Positions 33,485 to 42,930 of a DNA stretch of 64,000 nucleotides are shown in pieces (within the stretch, counting starts at the first letter, position 1; each line of letters begins with the position of its first letter). Under the pieces are notes generated by a model. That model was not told where the DNA came from, searched no databases, and saw nothing but the letters and a program-made list of their open reading frames with translations. The DNA is taken from positions 4,522,238-4,586,237 of the forward strand of contig NZ_AP014946.1 of assembly GCF_002355335.1 (NCBI RefSeq), read 5' to 3'. A program made the translations under genes and the position numbers. This DNA comes from Variibacter gotjawalensis (GTDB lineage Bacteria > Pseudomonadota > Alphaproteobacteria > Rhizobiales > Xanthobacteraceae).

Positions 33485-34267
33485 TCAGCGCGTTTGGAAT
33501 GCGGGATGCCACTGGAGCGAAAGCCGTTCCAGCAGACGCGCGACGGAATCGGCTAGTTTGCCGAGCAGCGCGTAAATCAAGATCGAAAGCACGACGATAT
33601 CGACCAGCAGGAACTCACGCGCCTGCATCGCCATGTAGCCGAGCCCCGACGAAGCCGAGATCGTCTCGGCGACGATCAGCGTCAACCACATGATGCCGAG
33701 CGCAAAGCGCAAGCCAACGAAGATCGAGGGCAGCGCGCCCGGCAGGATCACGCGGCGGAACAGCGTCGCCGGTGTCATGCCGTAGATGCGCCCCATCTCG
33801 ATCAGCTGCGGGTCCACGGTACGAATGCCGTGGAACGTGTTGATGTAGATCGGGAAGAACACACCGAGCGCGACGAGGAAGAGCTTCGCCTCTTCGTCGA
33901 TGCCGAACCACAGGATCACCAGCGGGATCAGCGCGAGGTGCGGAATGTTGCGCACCATCTGCAGCGTCGAGTCGAACACCTTTTCGGAGCGCGCGGACAA
34001 TCCGTTGGCGAGACCGAACGCGAAGCCGATACCGCCGCCGATGAGGAAGCCGGCGAAAGCGCGCCAGAAGCTGACCCACATGTTGCGCGGAAGCTCGCCG
34101 CTGAGCAGCAGCTTCCAGCCCGCGATCACGACATCGCTCGGCGCCGGCAGAACGCGCGACGGAATGAATCCGACCGCCGACAACGCCTGCCAGATCGCGA
34201 GAATCGCGACCGGCAAGAGCCACTGCGTCACGCCTTCGAAGGCGCTGCTATTCGTACGAGATGCCAT
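33485..34267 (-). CDS. ssuC: sulfonate ABC transporter permease
   Basis: 260 aa from the ATG at 34267 (GAGGTG upstream). Six hydrophobic segments; the cytoplasmic EAA-like loop lies at about 150-175 ([38 protein letters not shown]). Forms the membrane channel for SsuA-delivered sulfonate with SsuB. Seven bp before ssuB. Confidence 0.9.
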   Translation of the reverse strand: MASRTNSSAFEGVTQWLLPVAILAIWQALSAVGFIPSRVLPAPSDVVIAGWKLLLSGELPRNMWVSFWRAFAGFLIGGGIGFAFGLANGLSARSEKVFDSTLQMVRNIPHLALIPLVILWFGIDEEAKLFLVALGVFFPIYINTFHGIRTVDPQLIEMGRIYGMTPATLFRRVILPGALPSIFVGLRFALGIMWLTLIVAETISASSGLGYMAMQAREFLLVDIVVLSILIYALLGKLADSVARLLERLSLQWHPAFQTR

Positions 34268-34276
34268 CACGTCACC

Positions 34277-35455
34277 TCACGAGCGCGACGCGGTCTGCCG
34301 CTGCGGCAGACGGTCGTTCGCGATCGTCTCGCCGAACGGCCCGTTATTCGCGTGCGGAAAATCGACGACGTTGCTGCGATGGCCAAGCGGCAGCAGCGGG
34401 AACACGAGTTCGGCGAAGCGATAGGCTTCTTCGAGATGCGGATAACCCGAAAGGATGAAGGTATCGATGCCGATGCTCATGTATTCCTTGATGCGCGCCG
34501 CAACCGTTTCGGGATCGCCGACGAGCGCCGTCCCGGCGCCGCCGCGTACGAGCCCGACACCGGCCCACAGATTGGGGCTCACTTCGAGCTTGTCGCGCCG
34601 CCCGCCATGCAGCTCCTGCATGCGCTTTTGGCCGACCGAGTCCATGCGGCTGAACGTCTTCTGCGCGGCCGCGATCGTGTCATCGCTGACATGACTGATG
34701 AGTTCGTCGGCCGCGCGCCACGCCTCCGCATTCGTCTCGCGCACGATGACGTGCAGGCGAATACCGAAGCTGACTTGGCGGCCCTTCTCGCGCGCCGCCG
34801 CCGCAACGACGCCGAGCTTCTCGGCCACCTGCGCGGGCGGCTCACCCCAAGTGAGGTATTTGTCGATCGTTGCCGCGGCGACATCGGTCGCTGCCGGTGA
34901 CGAACCGCCGAAGTAGAGCGGCGGCCGTGGTTTCTGATAGGCGGGAAACAGCAGGCGGCCATCTTCGACCCTCAGGTGCTTGCCCGCATAATTCACGATC
35001 TCGCCGGACAGCAGCCCGTTGTAGATGGCGAGGAACTCGTTGGTGACCTCGTAGCGTTCGTCGTGCGAGAGGAATACCCCATCTCCCGCATTCTCCACCG
35101 GATCGCCGCCCGTCACGACGTTGATCAGCAAACGCCCGTTCGAAATGCGATCGAGCGTCGCCGTCATGCGTGCCGCCAGTGTCGGCGACAGCAATCCGGG
35201 CCGCACCGCGACGAGGAAACGGAGCCGCTGCGTAACCGACGCCAGCGCGGAGGCGACGACCCACGAGTCCTCGCAGCTTCGCCCCGTCGGCAGCAGCACG
35301 CCGAAGTAGCCGAGATCGTCCGCCGCCTGCGCGATCTGACGCAGATAATTTAGATCGACCGGACGCGCACCGACAGATGTTCCGAGATAACGCCCATCGC
35401 CATGCGTCGGCAGAAACCAGAGAACGTTGGCGGATGTTGCTTTCACGATGCTCAT
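34277..35455 (-). CDS. ssuD: FMNH2-dependent alkanesulfonate monooxygenase
   Basis: 392 aa luciferase-fold enzyme that cleaves alkanesulfonates to aldehyde and sulfite using FMNH2 and O2. The N-terminal [17 protein letters not shown], then [17 protein letters not shown] and [17 protein letters not shown] (flavin phosphate region) match SsuD over the whole length. The start overlaps the ssuA stop (ATGA). Reduced flavin would come from the flavin reductase at the operon's end. Confidence 0.95.
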   Translation of the reverse strand: MSIVKATSANVLWFLPTHGDGRYLGTSVGARPVDLNYLRQIAQAADDLGYFGVLLPTGRSCEDSWVVASALASVTQRLRFLVAVRPGLLSPTLAARMTATLDRISNGRLLINVVTGGDPVENAGDGVFLSHDERYEVTNEFLAIYNGLLSGEIVNYAGKHLRVEDGRLLFPAYQKPRPPLYFGGSSPAATDVAAATIDKYLTWGEPPAQVAEKLGVVAAAAREKGRQVSFGIRLHVIVRETNAEAWRAADELISHVSDDTIAAAQKTFSRMDSVGQKRMQELHGGRRDKLEVSPNLWAGVGLVRGGAGTALVGDPETVAARIKEYMSIGIDTFILSGYPHLEEAYRFAELVFPLLPLGHRSNVVDFPHANNGPFGETIANDRLPQRQTASRS

Positions 35456-36399
35456 GATCCGGCCTTTCGCACGATCGAGGAAACCAAGATCGGCTTCGGC
35501 AACAGACCGAGCGCGAAGAACGTGTCCGCGATCTTCTGCTGTTCGGCGACGACTGACGTATCGAGCGGCTTGATCCCGTAGGTCTGGCGCTTCAACGCGA
35601 TTTCCAGGATGGGCGCCGGAATACCGATGCCTGGGCTGAGTTCTTCCGCGACCGCGCGCTCGTTACCGCTCGCCCACTGATCGATCTCGCCAATGGCCGA
35701 GACGATCGTGTCAATCACTTGCGGATTCGTATCGGCGAATTTCTGATGCGCGAGATAGAATTGATGGTTTGGCGCTAATCCCGTGCCATCCGCGAGCGTC
35801 CGCGCCTGCGTTGCGACTTCTGCCGCCGCCTGGAAGGGATCCCAAATCACCCACGCATCGACCGCGCCGCGCTCGAATGCGGCGCGTGCGTCGGCCGGCG
35901 CGAGGAAGATCGGCTCGATCTCCGAATACTTGACGCCCGCGCTTTCGAGCGCGCGCACAAGGAGATAGTGGACGTTCGAACCCTTGTTGAGCGCGACCTT
36001 CTTGCCCTTCAATTCGCCGAGTGTCTTGATCGGGCTATTCTTCGGCACGAGGATCGCCTCGCCTTTCGGCGCCGGCGGTTCATGCGCGACGTAGACGAAC
36101 GGCGCGCCGGCGGCCTGCCCGAAGATCGGCGGCGATTCGCCCGTGTGCCCGAAATCGATCGCGCCGACATTCAGCGCTTCGATCAGCGGCGGTCCTGACG
36201 GAAACTCCTTCCACTCGACGCGATAGCCGAGCGGCGCGAGCTTCTTCTCGAGCGAGCCCTTCCCCTTCAACAGAATGACGTTGCCGTATTTCTGAAAGCC
36301 GACGCGCACGACCTTGTCTTGCGCCGACGCGATCGTCAGCGGCGCACCGGCGATCAGCGCCGATAGCGCAAGCGTTTTGAGAGCGGAGAAAATGTTCAT
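35452..36399 (-). CDS. ssuA: sulfonate ABC substrate-binding protein
   Basis: 315 aa with a signal peptide ([18 protein letters not shown]). SsuA/TauA fold: [63 protein letters not shown], then [15 protein letters not shown]. Binds aliphatic sulfonates in the periplasm. The GDIGHTGE-like stretch is typical. It follows a near-copy (36437-37379) that has a frameshift, so this is the working binding protein. Its stop overlaps ssuD. Confidence 0.9.
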   Translation of the reverse strand: MNIFSALKTLALSALIAGAPLTIASAQDKVVRVGFQKYGNVILLKGKGSLEKKLAPLGYRVEWKEFPSGPPLIEALNVGAIDFGHTGESPPIFGQAAGAPFVYVAHEPPAPKGEAILVPKNSPIKTLGELKGKKVALNKGSNVHYLLVRALESAGVKYSEIEPIFLAPADARAAFERGAVDAWVIWDPFQAAAEVATQARTLADGTGLAPNHQFYLAHQKFADTNPQVIDTIVSAIGEIDQWASGNERAVAEELSPGIGIPAPILEIALKRQTYGIKPLDTSVVAEQQKIADTFFALGLLPKPILVSSIVRKAGS

Positions 36400-36436
36400 T
36401 GGAATATCCTTGGATGCGTTGATGAAAAACGTTGGG

Positions 36437-37379
36437 TTACGATTGCGCGCCGCTCCACACGGCTTCGCGCACCGCGATCTTGCGCGGGATCAAACCGAGT
36501 TTGTGATAGCGGTCGGCGATGCGTTGCTGTGACGCGACAATCTCTTCGGTGATACGGCCTGACGGGAACGTGGCGCGGCTCGCCGCGAGCGTTTGCGCTT
36601 CGAGCGGAACGCCGGTCACCGCCGCCAGTGTCTTCGCGACCTCGTCGCGATTGGCTTCCGCCCAGCGCCCCGCCTCATCGAGAGCATCGAGCGACTCTCG
36701 CACGAGCAGCGGCGAGCGCGCCGCATAGTCTCTATTGGCGATGTAGAATGCGAACGACTTCTCGACATCCTGGCCTTTCGCGAGAATGCGTGCGTTCTGC
36801 GTCTTCTCGGCAATCGCGAGATACGGATCCCACACCGCCCAAGCGTCGACGGCGTCACGCGCGAACGCCGCTCCGGCGTCCGGCGGACTCAGATACGTCG
36901 GCGTGATGTCGTCGTAACCGAGCCCTGCTTTCGCCAGCGCGGCGATCACCACGTTATGCGCACTCGGATCCCTTCGTGAACGCGACGCGCGCGCCTTTGA
37001 GATCCTTGAGGTCGCGAATGCGCGAGTTCGGCTTGACGACGATCGCCTGCCCGTTGTTCACCGGCACGCCCGCCACGTAGACGATCGCGGCTCCTGCGGC
37101 CTGCGCGAAAATCGGAGGTGAATCGCCGACGCCGCCGATATCGACCGCGCCGGCATTGATGGCTTCGAGCAGCGGCGGTCCGGACGTGAACTCGATCCAT
37201 TTCACGCCGAGCCCGTGTTTGGCGAAGCGCTTCTCCAGCAATTGTTGTTGGCGTGCGATGACCCACACGCCGGATTTCTGATAGCCGATACGGAGTTCTT
37301 TATTGGCCTGCGCGAACGAACCGGTTGACGGCAAGGCAAGCGCAGCCGTGGCGGCAAGCAGCGTGCGACGAGAGAGCAT
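36437..37379 (-). pseudogene. second sulfonate-binding protein, frameshifted
   Basis: A second ssuA-like gene in two frames. The first (from 37379, MLSRRTLLAATAAL) has a twin-arginine-like signal and KELRIGYQKSGVWVIARQQQLLEKRF to FTKGSECA and a stop near 36954. The rest continues in another frame from SAHNVVIAALAKAGLGYDDITPTYLSPPDAG to AVREAVWSGAQS at 36437. One extra base (or two lost) at about 36963 accounts for it. Total about 313 aa, like the neighbour ssuA, which it resembles throughout. It would be the first gene of the operon. It may be a recent mutation or a base-call error; both halves are otherwise intact. Confidence 0.8.
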
Positions 37380-37401
37380 GTTTCTGTCCTAAAGAGGTGT
37401 C

Positions 37402-37418
37402 GGCTGCGCGCGGCAGCC
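37402..37418 (-). promoter_or_regulatory. hairpin between the short Cys ORF and the sulfonate operon
   Basis: GGCTGC and GCAGCC form a six-base perfect stem with a five-base loop, 22 bp before the first operon ATG and just beyond the Cys-containing short ORF. It could take part in leader-controlled folding. Confidence 0.35.
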
Positions 37419-37449
37419 TGTGATCAAAATTGAGAACGGATCGAAGGGA

Positions 37450-37500
37450 TCACGAACATCGACACGACATCGGCGCGCCGTGTCTGTTCGTCCCATTCAT
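37450..37500 (-). CDS. 16-codon ORF MNGTNRHGAPMSCRCS, candidate Cys leader peptide
   Basis: On the minus strand, 70 bp before the sulfonate operon, ATG begins a 16-codon frame that ends SCRCS then TGA, with two TGT cysteine codons in its last four sense codons. A leader whose translation depends on charged tRNA-Cys would be a logical sensor for a sulfur-acquisition operon. Its ribosome binding site is poor. A hairpin lies between its stop and the operon start. The CRC core is shared with the short ORF at 22242. Confidence 0.4.
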   Translation of the reverse strand: MNGTNRHGAPMSCRCS

Positions 37501-37585
37501 GCGAGCCAAGATGATGTTGGCATCAGTCATCGCGATCAAAAGCTCCTGCCATCCTGCGATGGTTGACGTCGAATATACTCATTCG

Positions 37586-37602
37586 ACGAACGCAATGTTC
37601 GT
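37586..37602. promoter_or_regulatory. inverted repeat ACGAAC-GCAAT-GTTCGT
   Basis: Perfect six-base arms around five bases, about 85 bp upstream of the short Cys ORF and in the presumed promoter region of the sulfonate operon. Likely operator for a dimeric regulator. The remaining bases up to 37809 hold no gene. Confidence 0.4.
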
Positions 37603-37809
37603 TGCACCGGACGCCTGTTGTCAACGAGATGGAAATTCTCTCAGTCCGGCAATCGCTGCGCGTCGTTGCTTCGTCATGCGCACTCCGCGCATGGTCCTGT
37701 CTCTTTCCGCGAAATGATTTCCCGACAGTGGAATCGCACGCTGCGAATTTTGCTGCGCATCGCGCAACAAAAAAGTTTCATTCTCGCTGAGAGACGAAAC
37801 GTCTGCGCG

Positions 37810-39027
37810 TCAACGCCAATTCGCGATGCGGCCTTGCCGCACAATCGTGCGCACCGGCCGCTGACCGAACCAATACGCAAGTTCCGCCGCTTCGCCGACA
37901 TTCCAAAGCAGGAAGTTCGCCGGCCGCCGCGCCGCGATCGTGCCGTGCGTATCTTGAAGATCGAGTGCGCGCGCCGCGTTTGTCGTAACACCGGCGAGCA
38001 CTTCATCGACCGTCAAACGAAACAGTGTGCAGGCCATGTTCATCGTCAGCAGCAAACTGAGACACGGCGACGTCCCCGGATTGTGATCGGTCGACACCGC
38101 GATCGGCACGCCGGCCGCACGGAGCGCCGCGACCGGCGGGTGCTGCTTTTCACGCAGCGTATAGAACGCCGCCGGCAGCAGCACCGCAACGCATCCGGCC
38201 TTCGCCATCGCGTCGACGCCGGCTTGCGAAAGATACTCGATGTGATCGCACGAGAGTGCATCGTAACGCGCCGCGAGGATCGCACCGCCCTGATCGGTCA
38301 ATTGCTCCGCATGCAGCTTCACGCGCAAGCCCAACGCCTGTGCTGCTTGAAACACGCGTTCCGTCTCCGCCACCGAGAAGGCAATATTCTCGCAGAAGGC
38401 ATCGACCGCATCGATCAATCCCTCGGCCGCAAGCGCCGGCATCATCTCGTTGCAGACAAGATCGATGTAGTCGCCGCTACGCCCCGCATATTCAGGAGGC
38501 AAAGCATGCGCACCGAGAAACGTCGCGCGCACCGTGACGCCATAAGCTTCGCCGAGCTTGCGCGCGACGCGCAATTGCTTGCGCTCGTGCTCCAGCGCGA
38601 GACCGTAGCCGGACTTGATCTCGATCGCACAGACGCCCTCGGCGAGCAGCTCTTCGAGCCGCGCCGCGCCGCTCGCGAACAACTCCTCTTCGCTCGCCGC
38701 GCGCGTCGCCTTGACGCTCGAGACGATGCCGCCGCCAGCGCGCGAGACTTCCTCGTAGGTCGCGCCTGCGAGCCGCATCGCGAATTCGTTGGCGCGCTTC
38801 CCTCCGTAGACTAAATGCGTGTGGCAATCGATGAGCCCCGGCGTCACCAGCGCGCCGCCGCCGTCGTGCTTCTTCGCAGCCGCATACTCAGCCGGAATCG
38901 CCGTGACCACCCCGGTCCACCGAATGACGCCGTTCTCGACGACGATCGCGACATCACGTCCCTCGACCGAACGGAGGTTCGTCCAAACGCCATCAGCCGA
39001 CGGGAGGTTAGAAAAATTCCGCATCAT
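37810..39027 (-). CDS. hutI: imidazolonepropionase
   Basis: 405 aa amidohydrolase that opens imidazolonepropionate to N-formimino-glutamate, third step of histidine degradation. Metal site in [18 protein letters not shown], then [39 protein letters not shown], and [10 protein letters not shown] near the end. Full family length. ATGATG start follows directly on the hutD stop with no gap, so translation is coupled. Last gene of the hut operon. Confidence 0.95.
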   Translation of the reverse strand: MMRNFSNLPSADGVWTNLRSVEGRDVAIVVENGVIRWTGVVTAIPAEYAAAKKHDGGGALVTPGLIDCHTHLVYGGKRANEFAMRLAGATYEEVSRAGGGIVSSVKATRAASEEELFASGAARLEELLAEGVCAIEIKSGYGLALEHERKQLRVARKLGEAYGVTVRATFLGAHALPPEYAGRSGDYIDLVCNEMMPALAAEGLIDAVDAFCENIAFSVAETERVFQAAQALGLRVKLHAEQLTDQGGAILAARYDALSCDHIEYLSQAGVDAMAKAGCVAVLLPAAFYTLREKQHPPVAALRAAGVPIAVSTDHNPGTSPCLSLLLTMNMACTLFRLTVDEVLAGVTTNAARALDLQDTHGTIAARRPANFLLWNVGEAAELAYWFGQRPVRTIVRQGRIANWR

Positions 39028-39597
39028 CTAGTCTCCGATCGGTCGCCAAGTCGCCACCGCAATCGCCGCGTCGGAGCCATCTGGCACGAGTCGCCGCGCC
39101 ACCGGCGCATCGATCCAACGCAGGCCGTCACCCTTGCGCAACTCATGCCCCGCAACATCCCAGCCGCCCGCAAGGCACAGCAGCACACCGCAGGGTGCAA
39201 CCTTCAGCGTCGTCGTCTCGGTCTCGACCCGCAGCTCCGGCGTACCGAAACCACGCCGACTCATCACGTTGAAGTCGAGCGTCTTGCCTGCGATCAACGT
39301 TCCGTGGATCGCGACGTCTCCGCTGAACGAAAACGGCTCATGCGGCGTGTCGAGCCGATGATCGATGGCTCCATCATCCGAGCGCAACTGCAGGCCCTCG
39401 CCCTCGATCAACATGATCTGCCGATCGATTCCGGCGAACACCGAGAACGGCCCATCCGCCGCAACCGTCGCGAGACTGACACGCCACAGAAAATCGCCGA
39501 ACCCGGCGCCGGGCGGCGACACCGCAATCTCGCGCGTTACCCCGCCGCCGTTCCTCCACGGCGTTGCAGGCAACGTCTCGATCGAGAACGCTTCCAC
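39028..39597 (-). CDS. hutD: HutD family protein
   Basis: 189 aa cupin-fold protein: LPATPWRNGGGVTREIAVSPPGAGFGDFLWRVSLATVAADGPFSVFAGIDRQIMLIEGEGLQLR is the HutD signature. Known to support histidine use, perhaps by controlling pathway flux; its biochemical activity is not established. It starts at a GTG immediately after the hutU stop and ends just before hutI. Confidence 0.9.
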   Translation of the reverse strand: MEAFSIETLPATPWRNGGGVTREIAVSPPGAGFGDFLWRVSLATVAADGPFSVFAGIDRQIMLIEGEGLQLRSDDGAIDHRLDTPHEPFSFSGDVAIHGTLIAGKTLDFNVMSRRGFGTPELRVETETTTLKVAPCGVLLCLAGGWDVAGHELRKGDGLRWIDAPVARRLVPDGSDAAIAVATWRPIGD

Positions 39598-41304
39598 TCA
39601 AGCCTCGCGATTGATCATTGGCAGATTGAGGTGTTGCTTCTTCGCGGTCTCGATCGCGAGCTCGTAGCCCGCATCAGCGTGACGCATCACGCCCGATCCG
39701 GAGTCGTTGACCAGGACGCGGGCAAGGCGCTTCGCAGCCGCATCCGTGCCGTCCGCGACGATCACCATGCCGCAGTGCTGCGAGAAGCCCATGCCGACGC
39801 CGCCGCCGTGATGCAGGCTGACCCACGTCGCGCCGCCCGATGTGTTGAGCAGCGCGTTGAGTAGCGGCCAGTCGCTCACCGCGTCCGTCCCGTCGCGCAT
39901 CGACTCCGTCTCGCGGTTCGGGCTGGCAACTGACCCCGTATCGAGATGGTCGCGGCCGATCACGATCGGCGCTTTGAGTTCGCCCGACTTTACCATCTCG
40001 TTGAAGGCGAGGCCGGCTTTGTCGCGCTCGCCGAGGCCGAGCCAGCAGATGCGCGCCGGAAGCCCTTGGAAACTGATGCGCTCGCGCGCCATGTCGAGCC
40101 AGCGATGCACATGCTTGTTCTCGGGGAACAACTCTTTGATCTTCGCGTCAGTCTTATAAATGTCCTCCGGATCGCCCGAGAGCGCGACCCAGCGGAACGG
40201 GCCCTTGCCCTCGCAAAACAGCGGCCGCACGTAGGCCGGCACGAAGCCCGGAAAATCGAACGCGTTGGCGAGGCCGCGATCCTTCGCGACCTGGCGAATG
40301 TTGTTGCCGTAGTCGACGACAGGAATCCCGAGCGTCTTGAAATCCAGCATCGCCTGAACGTGCGCGACGCAGGCGTCGGAAGCCTCGTCAGTCAAACGCT
40401 TATGCTGCGCGGGGTCGCGCTGCGCGCTTTTCCACTCCGCCACGGTCCAGCCGAGGGGCAGATAGCCGTTGATGAGATCATGCGCCGAGGTCTGATCGGT
40501 CACGAGATCCGGCTTGATTTCGCCCGCCTTCGCGCGCCGCACCAGCTCTGGGAAAATCTCAGCCGCATTTCCGAGCAACGCGATCGAGACCGCTTCCTTC
40601 GCGGCCGTATGCTGCTTGATCAGCGCAATCGCGTCATCGAGATCGCGCGCCTGTTTGTCGATGTATCGCGTGCGCAGGCGAAAATCGATGCTCGATTGCT
40701 GACACTCGACGACCAGCGACACCGCGCCGGCGAAGGTCGCGGCGAGCGGCTGTGCGCCGCCCATGCCGCCAAGACCGGCGGTCAAAATCCAACGCCCGAC
40801 GAGACTGCCGCCGTAATGCTGGCGCCCCGCCTCCGCGAAGGTCTCGTAGGTGCCCTGCACGATCCCTTGGCTGCCGATGTAAATCCAACTTCCGGCCGTC
40901 ATCTGGCCGTACATGAACAGGCCCTTGCGATCGAGCTCGTTGAAATGCTCCCAGTTTGCCCAGCGGGGCACGAGATTGGAGTTCGCGATGAGAACGCGTG
41001 GCGCATCCGGATGGGTCTTGAACACGCCGACTGGCTTGCCGGATTGAACCAGCAGCGACTCGTCGTCGTTCAGAGCTTTGAGCGACGCGAGGATCTGGTC
41101 GAAGCATTCCCAATTGCGCGCCGCGCGGCCGATGCCGCCGTAGACGACGAGGTTCTTCGGGTCCTCGGCGACATCCGGATCGAGATTGTTCTGGATCATC
41201 CGGAAGGCGGCTTCGGTCAGCCAGCTCTTGCAGGATTTCTCCGGTCCGCGCGGTGCGCGGATAATGCGGTTCGAGCCGTAGCGAGGATCGAGCGGCGCGT
41301 TCAT
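39598..41304 (-). CDS. hutU: urocanate hydratase
   Basis: 568 aa. Hydrates urocanate to imidazolonepropionate with a tightly bound NAD+. NAD region in [19 protein letters not shown] at about 170-190, and the conserved Cys-containing [23 protein letters not shown] near the C-terminus. Full family length. AAGGAG seven bases before the ATG. First gene of hutU-hutD-hutI. Neither hutH (histidine ammonia-lyase) nor hutC is adjacent, so they lie elsewhere or the operon serves urocanate imported directly. Confidence 0.95.
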   Translation of the reverse strand: MNAPLDPRYGSNRIIRAPRGPEKSCKSWLTEAAFRMIQNNLDPDVAEDPKNLVVYGGIGRAARNWECFDQILASLKALNDDESLLVQSGKPVGVFKTHPDAPRVLIANSNLVPRWANWEHFNELDRKGLFMYGQMTAGSWIYIGSQGIVQGTYETFAEAGRQHYGGSLVGRWILTAGLGGMGGAQPLAATFAGAVSLVVECQQSSIDFRLRTRYIDKQARDLDDAIALIKQHTAAKEAVSIALLGNAAEIFPELVRRAKAGEIKPDLVTDQTSAHDLINGYLPLGWTVAEWKSAQRDPAQHKRLTDEASDACVAHVQAMLDFKTLGIPVVDYGNNIRQVAKDRGLANAFDFPGFVPAYVRPLFCEGKGPFRWVALSGDPEDIYKTDAKIKELFPENKHVHRWLDMARERISFQGLPARICWLGLGERDKAGLAFNEMVKSGELKAPIVIGRDHLDTGSVASPNRETESMRDGTDAVSDWPLLNALLNTSGGATWVSLHHGGGVGMGFSQHCGMVIVADGTDAAAKRLARVLVNDSGSGVMRHADAGYELAIETAKKQHLNLPMINREA

Positions 41305-41427
41305 GCAATCTCCTTAAAACGTAGCAGAGGACAATCTACCTAGATCGGCGTAATCTCCATCGCACTCTTACACATATTTAATGCACCGGCGTGGCGCAGT
41401 CGGCGTAAGGCTAGGCTAAATAGCACC

Positions 41428-42930
41428 ATGGACCAGACCACGAATCCGAAACCGCAGGCGCCGCATCCCGATGCGATGCCGCGGCAAGACCCGGCCGACA
41501 ACCCCGCGCTGAAGCGCAAGTCGGGCCGCGGGGTCTTTTTGACCCTGTTGCTCTTGGTCCTGGTCGTTGGCGGCATTTACTGGTGGACCACCAACTACCA
41601 AACCGCTCAAGCGCCGGAACGCGGCCGCCGCGGCGGCGGCCCGATGTCAATCGTTCCGCAGACCGTCGCCAAGGGTGACGTCAACATCAACATCGACGCG
41701 CTTGGCACGGTCACCTCACTCGCGACCGTTGTCGTCCGCACGCAGGTCAGCGGCCAGCTCATCACAGTCGCCTTCAAGGAAGGCCAGGAGGTCAAGAAGG
41801 GCGAACTTCTCGCCGAGATCGACCCACGCCCCTACGAGGCCGCGCTCGCGCAAGCCAAAGGCCAGCTCGCGCGCGATGAAGCTTTGCTGAAAGGCGCGCA
41901 GGTCGACCTCGAACGCTACAAGGGTCTCGCCGCGCAAAACGCAATCCCGCGCCAAACGCTCGACACGCAAACCGCTCTCGTCGCGCAATATCAAGGCACG
42001 GTCGCCTCCGATCAGGCGCAGGTCCGCGCCGCAGAGGTCAATCTCGCCTTCACGCGGATCACGGCACCGAGCGATGGCCGCATCGGCCTCCGCATCGTCG
42101 ACCAGGGCAACTACGTGACGCCAGGCGACACCAACGGCCTTGTCGTTATCACGCAGCTGCTGCCGATCAGCGTCATGTTCACGGTGCCGGAAGACAATCT
42201 GCAGGCGATCGCCAAGCGTTTGCGCGAAGGCGCGAAGCTCCCCGTCACCGCCTTCGATCGCGGCGCACGCCGCAAAATCGCGGATGGCACGCTGGAGACT
42301 TTCGACAGCCAGATCGATGCGACCACCGGCACCATCAAGCTGCGCGCGAACTTCACCAACGAACAGCGCACGCTTTATCCGAACCAGTTCGTCAACATCC
42401 GCTTGCTGGTCGACACGCACAAAGACGCCGTGGTGATGCCGACCGCAGGGGTGCAACGCGGCGTGCCCGGCACCTTCGTCTACATCGTCAACGACAACAA
42501 CACGGTCTCGGTTCGCAAGGTGACGCTCGGCGCCACCGAAGGCGACAAGGTCGAAGTGCTGGATGGATTGAAGCCTGGCGACAAGATCGTCGTCGATGGC
42601 GCGGATCGCCTGCGCGACGGCGCGGCGATCAACGTCCGCTCCGAAGCCGACCAGAACGTGACCCCGGCCGCACCGCGTCAGCGTGGCAACGGCGAAGGCC
42701 GGCGTCGCCGCGAAGACGCACGCGGACAGCGCGAGACGCCGGAAGACACCGCGCCGCCGCCTGCCGCGACTGATCAGCCGGCGCAGCCAGGTCCCGGAGG
42801 GCAACCGGCTCCCGCAGGGCAGCCGGCTCCCGCAGGGCAGCCCGCCCCGTCAGGGCAGCCCGCCCCGTCAGGGCAGCCCGCCCCGTCAGGGCAGCCCGCC
42901 CCGTCAGGGCAGCCAGCTGCACCGCGATGA
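41428..42930 (+). CDS. mdtA: MdtA-like RND efflux membrane-fusion protein
   Basis: 500 aa. An N-terminal membrane anchor ([18 protein letters not shown] at about 35-52), then the periplasmic adaptor: lipoyl half ([21 protein letters not shown]), helical hairpin ([25 protein letters not shown]), beta-barrel ([19 protein letters not shown]). It links the inner-membrane pump to the outer-membrane channel. The C-terminal 100 residues are a Pro/Gln/Gly-rich low-complexity tail built from GQPAP repeats, absent from E. coli MdtA. Its stop overlaps the next gene (ATGA). Confidence 0.9.
   Translation: MDQTTNPKPQAPHPDAMPRQDPADNPALKRKSGRGVFLTLLLLVLVVGGIYWWTTNYQTAQAPERGRRGGGPMSIVPQTVAKGDVNINIDALGTVTSLATVVVRTQVSGQLITVAFKEGQEVKKGELLAEIDPRPYEAALAQAKGQLARDEALLKGAQVDLERYKGLAAQNAIPRQTLDTQTALVAQYQGTVASDQAQVRAAEVNLAFTRITAPSDGRIGLRIVDQGNYVTPGDTNGLVVITQLLPISVMFTVPEDNLQAIAKRLREGAKLPVTAFDRGARRKIADGTLETFDSQIDATTGTIKLRANFTNEQRTLYPNQFVNIRLLVDTHKDAVVMPTAGVQRGVPGTFVYIVNDNNTVSVRKVTLGATEGDKVEVLDGLKPGDKIVVDGADRLRDGAAINVRSEADQNVTPAAPRQRGNGEGRRRREDARGQRETPEDTAPPPAATDQPAQPGPGGQPAPAGQPAPAGQPAPSGQPAPSGQPAPSGQPAPSGQPAAPR
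42799..42924 (+). repeat. 18-bp coding minisatellite (GQPAP[AS])
   Basis: Seven tandem 18-bp units encoding [18 protein letters not shown] four times, then GQPAAP. The four central copies at 42835-42906 are identical in sequence. In frame and multiple of three, so slippage would lengthen or shorten the protein tail without a frameshift. Confidence 0.85.

Noticed and set aside
39946..41343. A 465-codon plus-strand frame over hutU
   Set aside because: Composition and position mark it as an antisense frame; hutU is intact on the other strand.
42799..42924. Tandem repeat considered as a CRISPR array
   Set aside because: Units are contiguous with no spacers and lie in frame in a protein-coding tail.
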